Shown one piece after another: positions 8,563 to 18,887 of a stretch of 28,736 bases of DNA. Source of the DNA: DASUGM01 sp036274055 (GTDB taxonomy: Bacteria > Acidobacteriota > Vicinamibacteria > Vicinamibacterales > SCN-69-37); the NCBI GenBank assembly GCA_036274055.1, contig DASUGM010000179.1:1-28736 (forward strand), given 5' to 3'. A program made the position numbers and the translations under genes. The notes below the pieces were generated by a model. That model ran no database searches. It was not told the DNA's origin and saw only the letters and a list, made by a program, of their open reading frames with translations. Position 1 is the stretch's first letter. The number at the start of each line of letters is the position of its first letter.

Positions 8563-8625
8563 GAAAAAGCCGTCGGGTGGCTTTTTCCCTGGGTTGACGA
8601 AAAAAAGCCACCCGACGGCTTTTTC
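8563..8625. repeat. REP-like perfect inverted repeat, element A
   Basis: Two 24-bp arms (8563-8586 and 8602-8625) are perfect reverse complements separated by a 15-nt loop. Each arm begins GAAAAAG, has a CGGGT core and ends CTTTTT. It lies between the divergent padR1 and ArsR-type regulator genes, 4 bp before the ATG at 8629. It resembles the hairpin at 25444-25497: the left arms match at 20 of 25 positions over 8563-8587 and 25442-25466. A transcript would form a very stable stem. REP-like mobile repeat is the best description; terminator activity is possible. Confidence 0.85.
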
Positions 8626-8628
8626 TTG

Positions 8629-9642
8629 ATGTATCTTAATATCCGGATTTACGGATTGAACTCTGTCGCCGCACTCCCCTTGCTCGAGTCGCTGTCGGCC
8701 CTCGCCGATCCGACGCGCTGTCGCATGCTGTCGCTGCTCGATCGCCAGGAGCTGACGGTGGGAGAGCTGTGCGATGTGCTGCAGTTGCCGCAGTCGACGG
8801 TGAGCCGGCATCTGAAGACGCTGGCCGACGCCGGTTGGGTGCAGTCGCGCAAGGACGGCACGAGTCGGTACTACGCGCTGGCCGCGCCAGACGCCGACCA
8901 GTCGCGGGCGCAGATCTGGGAGGTCACGCGACGCCAGCTTCTCGGCCGTCCGGGCGTCGATCAGGATGCGCGCCGGCTCGAGCGCGTGCTGGCACGGCGC
9001 AGCCAGACCTCGCAGCAGTTCTTTCAGACGTCGGCGGGGCAGTGGGATCGGCTTCGGGAAGATCTCTTCGGCCGTGAGTTCGCGCTGCACGCCATGCTCG
9101 GTCTGCTGCCATCGACGATCGTTGTCGGCGATCTCGGCTGCGGCACCGGCGTGACCGCCTCGACGCTGGCGCCGCACGTAGCGCGCGTGATTGGCGTCGA
9201 CGCCTCGGATGAGATGCTCACGGCCGCGCGGCTCCGCCTGCGCTCGACGGAAAACGTCGAGCTTCGGCGCGGCTCGCTCGAGGCGCTCCCGATTGACTCG
9301 AACTCGCTCGACGCCGCGACGCTGATGCTGGTGCTGCATCACCTGCCGTCGCCGGCGCTGGCGCTCAACGAAGCGGCCCGGGTGTTGAAACCGGGCGGCA
9401 AGCTGCTGATCGTCGACATGGCGCCGCACGAACACGAGGAGTATCGTCAGCAGATGGGCCACGTCTGGCTCGGCTTTGCCGGCGATCAGATGAAGAAGAT
9501 CGTCGAAGCCGCGGGATTCTCGGGCGTGAGGATCTGGCCGCTGCCGACGTCGACGGATGCGCGAGGACCGGGATTGTTCGCCGCAGTTGCTGTCAGGCCC
9601 CAGGCGCCAGGCCCTGGGCGTGAGTTTCGAGTTTCCAGTTGA
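8629..9642 (+). CDS. ArsR family HTH fused to SAM methyltransferase-fold domain (SahR-like regulator)
   Basis: The 337-aa product has an ArsR winged helix (about residues 12-90, with ALADPTRCRMLSLL and recognition segment LPQSTVSRHLKTLADAGWV) joined to a class I methyltransferase domain (about 150-323, motif I VGDLGCGTG, post-motif LHHLPSP, VLKPGGKLLIVD). This architecture, directly followed by ahcY, matches SahR-type regulators of methionine/SAH metabolism, in which the methyltransferase fold senses S-adenosylhomocysteine. Binding of SAH here is inferred. The start is ambiguous: ATG 8629 would encode residues over a dyad (8633-8656) that looks like an operator, so TTG 8656 is a serious alternative. 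Neither has a Shine-Dalgarno. The last ~15 residues are encoded by a repetitive word-like sequence. Cotranscribed with ahcY, 17-bp gap. Confidence 0.88.
   Translation: MYLNIRIYGLNSVAALPLLESLSALADPTRCRMLSLLDRQELTVGELCDVLQLPQSTVSRHLKTLADAGWVQSRKDGTSRYYALAAPDADQSRAQIWEVTRRQLLGRPGVDQDARRLERVLARRSQTSQQFFQTSAGQWDRLREDLFGREFALHAMLGLLPSTIVVGDLGCGTGVTASTLAPHVARVIGVDASDEMLTAARLRLRSTENVELRRGSLEALPIDSNSLDAATLMLVLHHLPSPALALNEAARVLKPGGKLLIVDMAPHEHEEYRQQMGHVWLGFAGDQMKKIVEAAGFSGVRIWPLPTSTDARGPGLFAAVAVRPQAPGPGREFRVSS
8633..8656 (+). promoter_or_regulatory. Candidate operator dyad of the SahR-like regulator
   Basis: ATC-N5-ATCCGGAT-N5-GAT, a 24-bp dyad whose centre is a perfect 8-bp palindrome (8641-8648). 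It lies just in front of a TTG alternative start and just inside the ATG 8629 reading. Position and symmetry suit autoregulation by a dimeric ArsR protein. I cannot match it to a recorded SahR motif from memory. Confidence 0.45.
9598..9641. repeat. Word-like repeat at the 3' end of the regulator gene
   Basis: CAGGC/CCTGG words followed by GAGTTTC and GAGTTTCC copies cover the last codons of the SahR-like gene and stop at its TGA. The same style of short reiterated words occurs after ahcY at 11168-11226, so an intergenic-type sequence appears to have become coding here. Confidence 0.5.
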
Positions 9643-9659
9643 CCAACGAAGGAGTCTGT

Positions 9660-11159
<1,500 letters not shown>

Positions 11160-11167
11160 CGCGATCA

Positions 11168-11226
11168 ACTCAAAACTTGAAACTTGGAACTCTAAACCTG
11201 GGTTCTGGGTTCCGGGTTCTGGTGAA
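11168..11226. repeat. Word-like repeats after ahcY
   Basis: Two runs of short reiterated words: AACTTGAAACTTGGAACT-type heptads, then GGGTTCTGGGTTCC-type heptads. They begin about 10 bp after the ahcY stop and precede its terminator. No ORF or RNA gene is apparent in them. Confidence 0.65.
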
Positions 11227-11232
11227 CTGAGA

Positions 11233-11270
11233 GGGCGGGCGTGGCTTCGGCTGCGCCCGCCCCTCGTTGT
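11233..11270 (+). terminator. Rho-independent-like terminator after ahcY
   Basis: GGGCGGGCG (11233-11241) pairs perfectly with CGCCCGCCC (11254-11262). The loop contains a small GC-TTCG-GC helix, and the stem is followed by a T-containing run (CTCGTTGTT). It sits 74 bp after the ahcY stop and right before the padR2 promoter, so it should insulate the two units. Confidence 0.65.
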
Positions 11271-11304
11271 TGCCAATTTAACTATTAAGTGGTTATATCT
11301 AACC
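11270..11304 (+). promoter_or_regulatory. padR2 promoter with overlapping palindromic operator
   Basis: TTGCCA (11270-11275, 5/6 to the -35 consensus), an 18-bp spacer and TATATC (11294-11299) put the expected transcription start at about the GTG codon (11305). GGTTA-TATC-TAACC (11291-11304) is a perfect 5-bp-arm palindrome over the -10 region, well placed for PadR autorepression. Confidence 0.55.
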
Positions 11305-11649
11305 GTGCCTTCTCTCGGTGAGTTCGAGCAGCTCGTGCTGTTTGCCGTGCTCAGGCTCGGCGATGACGCCAGCGGCGTCGCGATTCATGACGAAATCGAA
11401 GCCCGGACGGGGCGTGACGTCTCGCCCGGCGCGATCTACACGACGCTTGGCCGTCTCGAAGAGCGGGGGCTCGTGAAATCGTCGGTCACCGAGGCCGAGT
11501 CCGGCCGTGTCGGCCGGCCGCGCAAGGTCTACACGATGCGACCGGCCGGGGCGCGCGTGCTGCGCGACGCCTACGTCGGCCTGCAGGCGCTTGCCGGTTC
11601 CGGCGCGCTCGCCAAGCTGCAAGATCTCGCCAAGGGCAGTGGCCGATGA
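11305..11649 (+). CDS. PadR family transcriptional regulator, padR2
   Basis: Winged-helix regulator of 114 aa with the PadR hallmarks GAIYTTLGRLEERGLV (recognition helix region) and RPRKVYTMRPAGARVL (wing and start of dimerisation helix). The GTG start comes directly after a palindrome and has no Shine-Dalgarno, consistent with leaderless translation. Its TGA overlaps the ADOP2 ATG by 4 bp (ATGA at 11646), so the two are translationally coupled. It is only distantly similar in sequence to padR1, and the two candidate operators also differ, suggesting independent control of the two permeases. Confidence 0.9.
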   Translation: MPSLGEFEQLVLFAVLRLGDDASGVAIHDEIEARTGRDVSPGAIYTTLGRLEERGLVKSSVTEAESGRVGRPRKVYTMRPAGARVLRDAYVGLQALAGSGALAKLQDLAKGSGR

Positions 11650-14270
11650 CGCGGCTGCGGCGATTGGCGGCGCGCATGGTGCGCGGTCCGCAGGCCGATC
11701 TCGTCCGTGCCGATCTCGAAGAGCTCTACGCTCGTGATCGCGCCCGCGGGATCCCGCGGGCGCGCGCCCACGTTCGCTTCGTTCGCCGCTTGCTCGCGTC
11801 GACGATCAGCATCGCGTCGGACAGATGGTCGCGTCCGCGCGTTCCTCGATTCGGATGGCTCGACATCAAACTGGCCTTCCGTCTGCTGCGACGCAATGCC
11901 GGCATCTCGCTCGTCGCCGGTCTCGCCCTGGCGATCGGCATTCCGGTCTGTCTCGCGCCGATTCATCTGACCCTGGCGCTGAACCCGCGCCTGCCGTATC
12001 CCCACCCCCACGAGATCGTCGGCGTCGACTACATCAACGCGGACTCCGACAACGACGTTCCACTGACGATGTATGACGTCGCCCGCGTGCGCCGGGAGGT
12101 GACGTCGTTTGCGACGTTTGGCGCCGCGCGCCGCCTGCGTGAGAATCTGGCCGGCGCCGATGGCGTAATCGACGTGCGCAGCGGCGCCGAAGTCACGGCC
12201 TCGGCCTTCGACATCCCGCGCGTGCCGCCGCTCCTCGGACGCGCGCTGATATCCGCCGACGAGGACGCCGCCGCAGCACCGGTGGTCGTCATCGGCTATG
12301 ACATCTGGCAGTCGCAGTTTCACGGCGCTCAGGAGGTCTTGTCGAAGAGTCTGCGCGTCGGCGCGACCCGTCGCGCGATCGTCGGCGTGATGCCCAAAGG
12401 CTTCGAGTTTCCGCATCGGGGCGACTTCTGGATTCCTATCCAGGTCACGCTCGATGTCCCGCCCGCCGCAGGTCCGCGCTACGCCGGTTTCGCCCGGTTG
12501 AGAGACGGTGCCAGCCGCGCCAGTGCCACCGCCGAGTTCGACGCCTGGCGCCGGCGCGTCGCCGCCGAACATCCGGCGCAGTACGCCAAGCTGCGCGGGG
12601 AGATCACCGAGTTCGCGTTCGTGACGACGAACCTCCGCCCGTCGTTCGGTCGCGTCTATGTCGTTTATGTCGCGAGCTTTCTGCTGCTGGGCCTGGCGTG
12701 CGCGAATGTCGGCACGCTGATGCTGGCGCGGGCGGCCAGCCGCCGGAGCGAGATGGCCGTCCGCACCGCGCTCGGTGCCAGCCGGGCGCGCATTGTCCTG
12801 CAGCTCTTCACGGAGGCGCTGGTGCTCTCTGCGCTCGCCGCGGCGATCGGCCTCGGCGCCGCCGAGATCGCCTTGCGGCAGTTGACGATCGTGCAGCTGT
12901 TCGAGGCGTCTCTGCCGCCGTGGTTCACCCTGCGTCTGAGCGCGTTCTCGATCGCAGCGGCGGCGGGGCTGGTGCTGTTCAGCGCCGTGATCGCCGGTCT
13001 CCTGCCCGCGTTGAAAGCCACCGGGAAGCGCACCGCTCTCGCACTGCAGCGCGGCCGCGCCGGCGGTGCGACCTTTGGCTGGACCACCAGCCTGCTGATT
13101 GTCGTCGAGGTCGCGACGGCCGTCGTCTGTCTCGCCGGTGTCGGAGCGGTCGCGAAGGGCGCGTTTCGCGCGCCGTCGCTCGGCGCGACGACGGCGGCGG
13201 CCGAAAATCTCGTGACCGAACTCTACCTTCCGCCCGAGACCCGGACCGGAACGCCGGCGGACCTTCCAAAGCGTATCGAGAGGATGCAGCGCGAAGCCGA
13301 GCGGCGGCTGCTGGCCGAGCCCGGCGTTCGTGTCGTGTCGTTCGCCAGCCATTTGCCGGGGATGCGGCACTTGCAGCGGCGCATCGAAGTCGAGGGGCGT
13401 GAGCTTCCGCGCGGCGCCGAGTTCGTTTGGATGGCGTTCATCGATCGAGCGTTCCTCGACGCGCTGGGCCAACGCGTCCTCGCCGGCCGCAACTTCGAAC
13501 CGCAGGATGCCGTCGCCAAGGGACGTCCGGTTCTCGTCAATCGTTCGTTCGTCGACTGGCAGCTCGGCGGCGCGCCCGCGCTGGGCACGCGCGTCCGCCT
13601 GGCCCGCGCGTCCGACGAGACGTCCGATCCGTGGCACGAGATCATCGGCATCGTCGACGACCTCGGGATGAACGTCATCGATCCGGCGAACGCCGCAGGG
13701 ATCTACAACGTGATCGTCCCCGGGCAGCTTCATCCGGCGCAGCTCCTCGTGAGAGTCGCCGGCGATCCCGAGGCGTTCGTGCCGCGGCTGCGCGGCATTC
13801 TCAGCGAGATCGAGCCGGCGGTCGTGCTCGACCAGCCGGTACGGCTCGATCGTGTCTTTTCGGAAGACTTGTGGGAAGCGCGATTCAGCGCGCTGGCATT
13901 CACCTTTGTGGCGATCGCTGCGGTCGTGCTGTCAGCCGCGGCACTCTATGCGCTGATGGCGTTTGCCGTCACCCAGCGCACTCGTGAGATCGCGATTCGA
14001 TCGGCGCTTGGCGCCCGGCCGCTGAACATCATCCGCATCGTCATCGCGCGTGCGCTCGTGCAGCTGGTCGCCGGCGTGGCACTCGGCGCCGCGATTGGTG
14101 CGGCGCTGGTGCCTGAAATCCTGGGCGGCATGTCGCTGGCGCAGAACTGGATGACGGTGCTGGCCGCGGTGTCGGCGGCGATGTGTGCGATCGGTCTTCT
14201 CGCCTGTGCGGCGCCGACCCAGCGCGCCCTGCGCGTTCAGCCGGTGCAGGCGCTGAAAGAATCGTTGTGA
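11646..14270 (+). CDS. ADOP family orphan ABC permease, ADOP2
   Basis: MacB/FtsX-like membrane protein of 874 aa from the acidobacterial duplicated orphan permease family. A charged prefix region (about residues 1-65, rich in Arg and with LEELYARDRARG) is a different type from that of ADOP1. Then come TM1 (ISLVAGLALAIGIPVC), a MacB-type periplasmic domain, an FtsX core (around 335-430, with AVRTALGASRARIVLQLF), a second TM/periplasmic unit and a C-terminal FtsX core (AIRSALGARPLNIIRIV), ending RALRVQPVQALKESL. Translationally coupled to padR2 upstream and to the aldo/keto reductase downstream. Substrate and ATPase partner are unknown, and none is encoded in the window. Confidence 0.92.
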   Translation: MTRLRRLAARMVRGPQADLVRADLEELYARDRARGIPRARAHVRFVRRLLASTISIASDRWSRPRVPRFGWLDIKLAFRLLRRNAGISLVAGLALAIGIPVCLAPIHLTLALNPRLPYPHPHEIVGVDYINADSDNDVPLTMYDVARVRREVTSFATFGAARRLRENLAGADGVIDVRSGAEVTASAFDIPRVPPLLGRALISADEDAAAAPVVVIGYDIWQSQFHGAQEVLSKSLRVGATRRAIVGVMPKGFEFPHRGDFWIPIQVTLDVPPAAGPRYAGFARLRDGASRASATAEFDAWRRRVAAEHPAQYAKLRGEITEFAFVTTNLRPSFGRVYVVYVASFLLLGLACANVGTLMLARAASRRSEMAVRTALGASRARIVLQLFTEALVLSALAAAIGLGAAEIALRQLTIVQLFEASLPPWFTLRLSAFSIAAAAGLVLFSAVIAGLLPALKATGKRTALALQRGRAGGATFGWTTSLLIVVEVATAVVCLAGVGAVAKGAFRAPSLGATTAAAENLVTELYLPPETRTGTPADLPKRIERMQREAERRLLAEPGVRVVSFASHLPGMRHLQRRIEVEGRELPRGAEFVWMAFIDRAFLDALGQRVLAGRNFEPQDAVAKGRPVLVNRSFVDWQLGGAPALGTRVRLARASDETSDPWHEIIGIVDDLGMNVIDPANAAGIYNVIVPGQLHPAQLLVRVAGDPEAFVPRLRGILSEIEPAVVLDQPVRLDRVFSEDLWEARFSALAFTFVAIAAVVLSAAALYALMAFAVTQRTREIAIRSALGARPLNIIRIVIARALVQLVAGVALGAAIGAALVPEILGGMSLAQNWMTVLAAVSAAMCAIGLLACAAPTQRALRVQPVQALKESL

Positions 14271-15043
14271 CGACGACCTTCACGCTCGGCGATCGTGACA
14301 TCCCCCGCATCGGGCTCGGCACCAATCGTCTGCGCCAGACGTCTGAAAATGTCGCGTTCGTCCGCGCCGCGGTCGACGCCGGCGTCCGGATGGTCGACAC
14401 GGCGCACCTCTACACCCAGGGCGAGAGCGAGAAAACCATCGGCATGGCGTTGTCGCCTGTGCCGGAAGGGTGCATCGTGGCGACGAAAGGCGGCTACGGC
14501 GGCGCGGGACGAGGCCGGGCCGACGTGCTGCGGCGGGAAATCGATGAGAGCCTCGAGCGCCTCCGCAGCGAACGCATCGAGCTCTACTATCTGCACCGCG
14601 TCGATCCCGACACGCCAATCGAGGAGAGTCTTGGCACGATCCGGGAGTATGTCGAGCGCGGCGTCATCCGTCACGTTGGAATCTCGGAGGTGAGTGTCGC
14701 GCAGATCGAACGGGCCCGTCGTCTGCTTCCGATCGTCGCGGTGCAGAACAATTACAGCCTGGCGGAGCGCAAGCACGACGCGGTCGTCGATTACTGTGCG
14801 GCGGCCGGCATCGCGTTCGTCCCGTTTTTTCCGCTGGCCGGCGCGGACCGGCCGGCCGTTCGCACGACTGCGGCACGGCATGGCGCGACGCCGGCGCAAA
14901 TCGCGCTGGCGTGGCTGCTGCGGCGGTCGCCGGTGATGCTGCCCATTCCCGGCACGCTGTCGGCCGCACATGTGGCGGAGAACCTGGCCGCGATGCGGAT
15001 CGCCCTCAGCGAGGATGAGTTCGAAACGCTGCGGCGATCATGA
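14267..15043 (+). CDS. Aldo/keto reductase
   Basis: NADPH-dependent oxidoreductase of 258 aa with a TIM-barrel fold, reducing carbonyl compounds; substrate unknown. The complete catalytic tetrad is visible: Asp44 and Tyr49 (VDTAHLYTQGES), Lys74 (ATKGGYG) and His110 (ELYYLHRVD). The barrel continues with GVIRHVGISEVS, VAVQNNYSLAER and the cofactor-binding end PAQIALAWLLRR...PIPGT. The GTG at 14267 is chosen because it overlaps the ADOP2 TGA by 4 bp and starts directly before the first family strand; the longer frame upstream lies inside ADOP2. Slightly shorter than the usual 280-330 aa. Cotranscription with a permease may indicate a linked substrate, but such pairings can be incidental. It converges on vapC with a 3-bp gap. 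Confidence 0.92.
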   Translation: MTTTFTLGDRDIPRIGLGTNRLRQTSENVAFVRAAVDAGVRMVDTAHLYTQGESEKTIGMALSPVPEGCIVATKGGYGGAGRGRADVLRREIDESLERLRSERIELYYLHRVDPDTPIEESLGTIREYVERGVIRHVGISEVSVAQIERARRLLPIVAVQNNYSLAERKHDAVVDYCAAAGIAFVPFFPLAGADRPAVRTTAARHGATPAQIALAWLLRRSPVMLPIPGTLSAAHVAENLAAMRIALSEDEFETLRRS

Positions 15044-15046
15044 CGT

Positions 15047-15436
15047 TCACGTCCAAGCCGTCGGAACCAGCGCCGACTTGCGGATGCGATCGTCGCGCGT
15101 GACCAGGGTGCCGCGCTCAATGATCGTCGTCGCGACGATCAGACGGTCGGCCGGATCGCCGGGAAACGACTCTGGCAAGGCCATCGCGTTGACCGCCACC
15201 GCAGGGGACAAGGCTAGTAGCTCGACGCGCGGCAGTGCCAGGGCGGCGTGCAGCCAATCAAGAACCGGCCGATCCAGCGTGATCCGGCCGCGTTGCGCGA
15301 GCGCGGCCACTTCGAGGCAGGCGATCGCGGGCACCCCAATCCGTCGCGCGGCCTCGAGCGTGCGCCGTGCGCCCTTGCCCAGCCGTGCGGGTTCACCGAC
15401 CCACCAGATCCATGCGTGCGTGTCGAGGATCGTCAC
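15047..15436 (-). CDS. vapC: VapC-like PIN-domain toxin
   Basis: Probable endoribonuclease toxin of a type II toxin-antitoxin pair, 129 aa. The PIN acidic residues are in place: Asp5 (ILDTHAWIWW), Glu42 (ACLEVA), Asp97 (DPADRLIVATT) and Asp115/116 (VTRDDRI). LDTHAWIWW is typical of the PIN subgroup paired with Phd-type antitoxins. The GTG at 15436 overlaps the antitoxin TGA by 4 bp, the usual coupling for such pairs. It appears intact. RNA target unknown. Confidence 0.92.
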   Translation of the reverse strand: MTILDTHAWIWWVGEPARLGKGARRTLEAARRIGVPAIACLEVAALAQRGRITLDRPVLDWLHAALALPRVELLALSPAVAVNAMALPESFPGDPADRLIVATTIIERGTLVTRDDRIRKSALVPTAWT

Positions 15437-15660
15437 CGGTCGACATCCCAATCCGCCAGGACCGGCTCGATCACATCGCCATGGGTCTTGACGCTGCCTT
15501 TGAGGGATCGGGTCCGCTGGGTCTTGATCGGCACGACCTCAGCGACGGGCTTACCTCTCTTGGTGACGACCACGGCCTCGCCCGTCGCCGCGACGCGGTC
15601 GAGCACGGCCAGGCACTCGGCTTTGAACGCCGCCGCCGGCATCACCCGTTTGTTCGACAT
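15433..15660 (-). CDS. Phd/YefM family antitoxin
   Basis: Small DNA-binding antitoxin of 75 aa partnered with the overlapping vapC. The N-terminal part (MPAAAFKAECLAVLDRVAATGEAVVVTKRGKPVAEVVPI) is a textbook Phd/YefM fold, and the acidic tail (VLADWDVDR) would contact the toxin. ATG 15660 is chosen because it gives the family's usual start and lies 7 bp after a good -10 hexamer; the longer frame would cover the promoter. The antitoxin-first order and operator-like dyad point to autoregulation. Confidence 0.92.
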   Translation of the reverse strand: MSNKRVMPAAAFKAECLAVLDRVAATGEAVVVTKRGKPVAEVVPIKTQRTRSLKGSVKTHGDVIEPVLADWDVDR

Positions 15661-15696
15661 GGTCACGATGATATGACCAGTACAAGGATCGGTCAA
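15660..15696 (-). promoter_or_regulatory. Antitoxin-vapC promoter and operator
   Basis: On the minus strand, TTGACC (15691-15696), a 17-bp spacer and TATCAT (15668-15673) each match the sigma-70 consensus at 5/6. The ATG follows 7 bp after the -10, so the transcript should be leaderless or nearly so. TGGTCA-N8-TGACCA (15660-15679) is a perfect 6-bp-arm dyad across the -10, a likely antitoxin binding site. Confidence 0.65.
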
Positions 15697-15733
15697 CGCC
15701 GGCCGCGAGCCGCTACCCTGTGGCCCGTGTTCG

Positions 15734-15808
15734 TTATCCTGGTGCTCGCGCTAGCGCGAACGCGCAAGCATGCGTGTCGAGGACGAGGTCACGGATTACG
15801 CTTGCCAC
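15734..15808 (-). pseudogene. Truncated PIN (VapC-like) toxin remnant
   Basis: A GTG at 15808, overlapping the end of the ribbon-helix-helix antitoxin gene, opens a 24-codon frame that includes DLVLDTHACAFALARAPG before a stop. VLDTHA followed by FAL is the characteristic beginning of PIN toxins, including the first catalytic Asp, and the position (directly after and overlapping an antitoxin) is that of a toxin gene. The remaining ~100 codons are not recognisable in any frame before the neighbouring Phd-vapC promoter begins. It looks like a deletion remnant, possibly created when the two modules came together. Confidence 0.6.
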
Positions 15809-16052
15809 GGAGGCGTCCCCATAACAGTTCGCGGACCTCGGCGATATCGCCGTCAGTCGGCACCGGCGTGCCGCGGAACATTCCCAGGAAGGCTCCGGTG
15901 TTCGATGCGGATTCCCCCTCGCCGGCGACGATCTGCTCGAGGTCATGCAGAACTTGTGCGGACAATGAGCGTCGTGAGCGACGCGCGCGCGCCTGGATGG
16001 CGCGCTTGAGGCTCGCGGGGATCCTGACCGTCACCGTCGAGTCGTTGGCCAT
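15789..16052 (-). CDS. Ribbon-helix-helix (CopG/Arc-like) antitoxin, orphaned
   Basis: The 87-aa protein begins with a ribbon-helix-helix DNA-binding domain (DSTVTVRIPASLKRAIQARARRSRRSLSAQVLHDLEQIV). The remaining ~40 residues (GAFLGMFRGTPVPTDGDIAEVRELL) resemble the toxin-binding tails of VapB antitoxins. ATG 16052 is chosen for its fit to the domain boundary; an 8-bp palindrome GTACGTAC (16053-16060) lies directly upstream and could be its operator. Its cognate toxin appears reduced to a stub at 15734-15808, so it is probably an orphan antitoxin or regulator. It could alternatively serve the neighbouring VapC. Confidence 0.82.
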   Translation of the reverse strand: MANDSTVTVRIPASLKRAIQARARRSRRSLSAQVLHDLEQIVAGEGESASNTGAFLGMFRGTPVPTDGDIAEVRELLWGRLRGKRNP

Positions 16053-16255
16053 GTACGTACTGTGATGCACTTTGCAGACATCAGCAACGCGCCCATGGAT
16101 TCGGTCAATCTGGCCAGGACCCGCCCGCGCCACCGACCTATCGACCAGTCCAGACTCCGCTCGTCCCGCGACCGGTCACAATCCGCTTGCGACATCTGTA
16201 AGACCGTTACACTGTGTCGATATCGGCACGCGCCCGGTCAGCGCGGGCTTCCCGC

Positions 16256-16884
16256 ATGCGAGTCAGGGCATCGGTTGTCGGATTGATGATCGCCGTCGGC
16301 GCGTCAGCGTGCGGCGGCCAGAAGGGCGTGGTCGTCACGCCGGGGGCGCCAGGCGAGGCGAGCCGTAGCGCGCCGGCGAGTACCGCGACCCGTCCAGCGA
16401 TCCCCAACGCCACCCCTGCCGACATCGCGTTCATGCAGGGCATGATCGGCCATCATCGCCAGGCCATCGAGATGGTCGAACTGCTCAGGACACGCACGCA
16501 GCGCGACGACATGAAACTGCTGGGCAAGCGCATCGAGGTCTCGCAAAACGACGAGATCAGGATGATGTCGCGCTGGCTCGAGGATCGCGGCGCCGAGGTT
16601 CCCGGCGAACACGCCATGCACATGCCCGGCGCGCACCTGATGCCCGGCATGCTGACCGCCGGGCAGATGACGGCGCTTGCGGCCGCCGCCGGCCCGGCGT
16701 TCGACCGGCTCTTCCTCGAAGGCATGATTCAGCACCACGAGGGCGCGCTCTCGATGGTCGACGCTTTGTTCAAGCGCCCGGGCGCGGGGCAGGAAGCGCA
16801 GATTTTCGACTTCGCGTCGCATGTCGACGCGGATCAGCGGATGGAAATTCATCGCATGCGCGGCATGTTGACCGGCAAACTCCC

Positions 16885-16888
<4 letters not shown>
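16256..16888 (+). CDS. DUF305 domain lipoprotein
   Basis: The 210-aa protein starts with a lipoprotein-like signal (hydrophobic segment then ASAC, Cys19), suggesting membrane anchoring outside the cytoplasm. DUF305 is a helical ferritin-like family. Two matching halves are visible, FMQGMIGHHRQAIEMVELL and FLEGMIQHHEGALSMVDALF, each with a His-His pair plausible for metal binding, plus a Met/His-rich stretch between them (HAMHMPGAHLMPGM). The family is often found near copper genes, but none are seen here. ATG 16256 begins the signal sequence; the upstream frame is unlikely. The 3' end overlaps the next gene by 4 bp. The 16053-16255 gap upstream holds only weak promoter-like sequence (TTGCGA at 16187, TACACT at 16208). 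Confidence 0.9.
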
Positions 16889-18663
<1,775 letters not shown>

Positions 18664-18664
18664 C

Positions 18665-18712
18665 CACGGGTACGCGGGTACGCCGGTACGTCAGGGACGC
18701 GGGGACGTGGAA
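18665..18712. repeat. GTACCC-type word repeat, opposite orientation
   Basis: Reiterated GGGTACGC/GGTACG/GGGACGC words directly after the LVIVD gene stop. Read on the minus strand it gives GTACCCGCGTACC-like units related to the left-edge array (1-52). The rest of the 18664-18887 gap contains a TTGACT hexamer (18808-18813) with only a weak CATGCT 17 bp later, a possible promoter for the receptor gene. Confidence 0.65.
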
Positions 18713-18887
18713 CCTGCATCGGCGTCGACTTTCTTCTTTGAAAGAGGGCCAGCGACATTCTGCGGTTACAGCCACGTCATACCCTGAATGAGCTCGACCG
18801 AACAGCGTTGACTCCGTTCCACGCCGCGTTCATGCTGTCCGGCAGTCTTGCGCCGATGGGCGCTCACTCCATTTCGAAAGGTTCAGC

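Noticed and set aside
8563..8625. CRISPR repeat
   Set aside because: Only two inverted arms, no direct-repeat/spacer periodicity and no cas genes in the window.
8431..8628. N-terminal extension of the SahR-like gene
   Set aside because: It would translate the 24-bp-arm hairpin and the opposite-strand padR1 promoter; the HTH domain begins only after 8660.
11168..11226. Riboswitch or small RNA after ahcY
   Set aside because: The sequence is short reiterated words without the helices of known SAH or SAM riboswitches, and it lies downstream of ahcY rather than upstream.
11571..13733. 720-codon frame antisense to ADOP2
   Set aside because: Low-complexity Arg/Asp/Ala product, shadow of the well-supported permease gene.
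14183..14266. 28-codon N-terminal extension of the aldo/keto reductase
   Set aside because: Lies wholly in ADOP2; the GTG at 14267 begins right before the first conserved strand.
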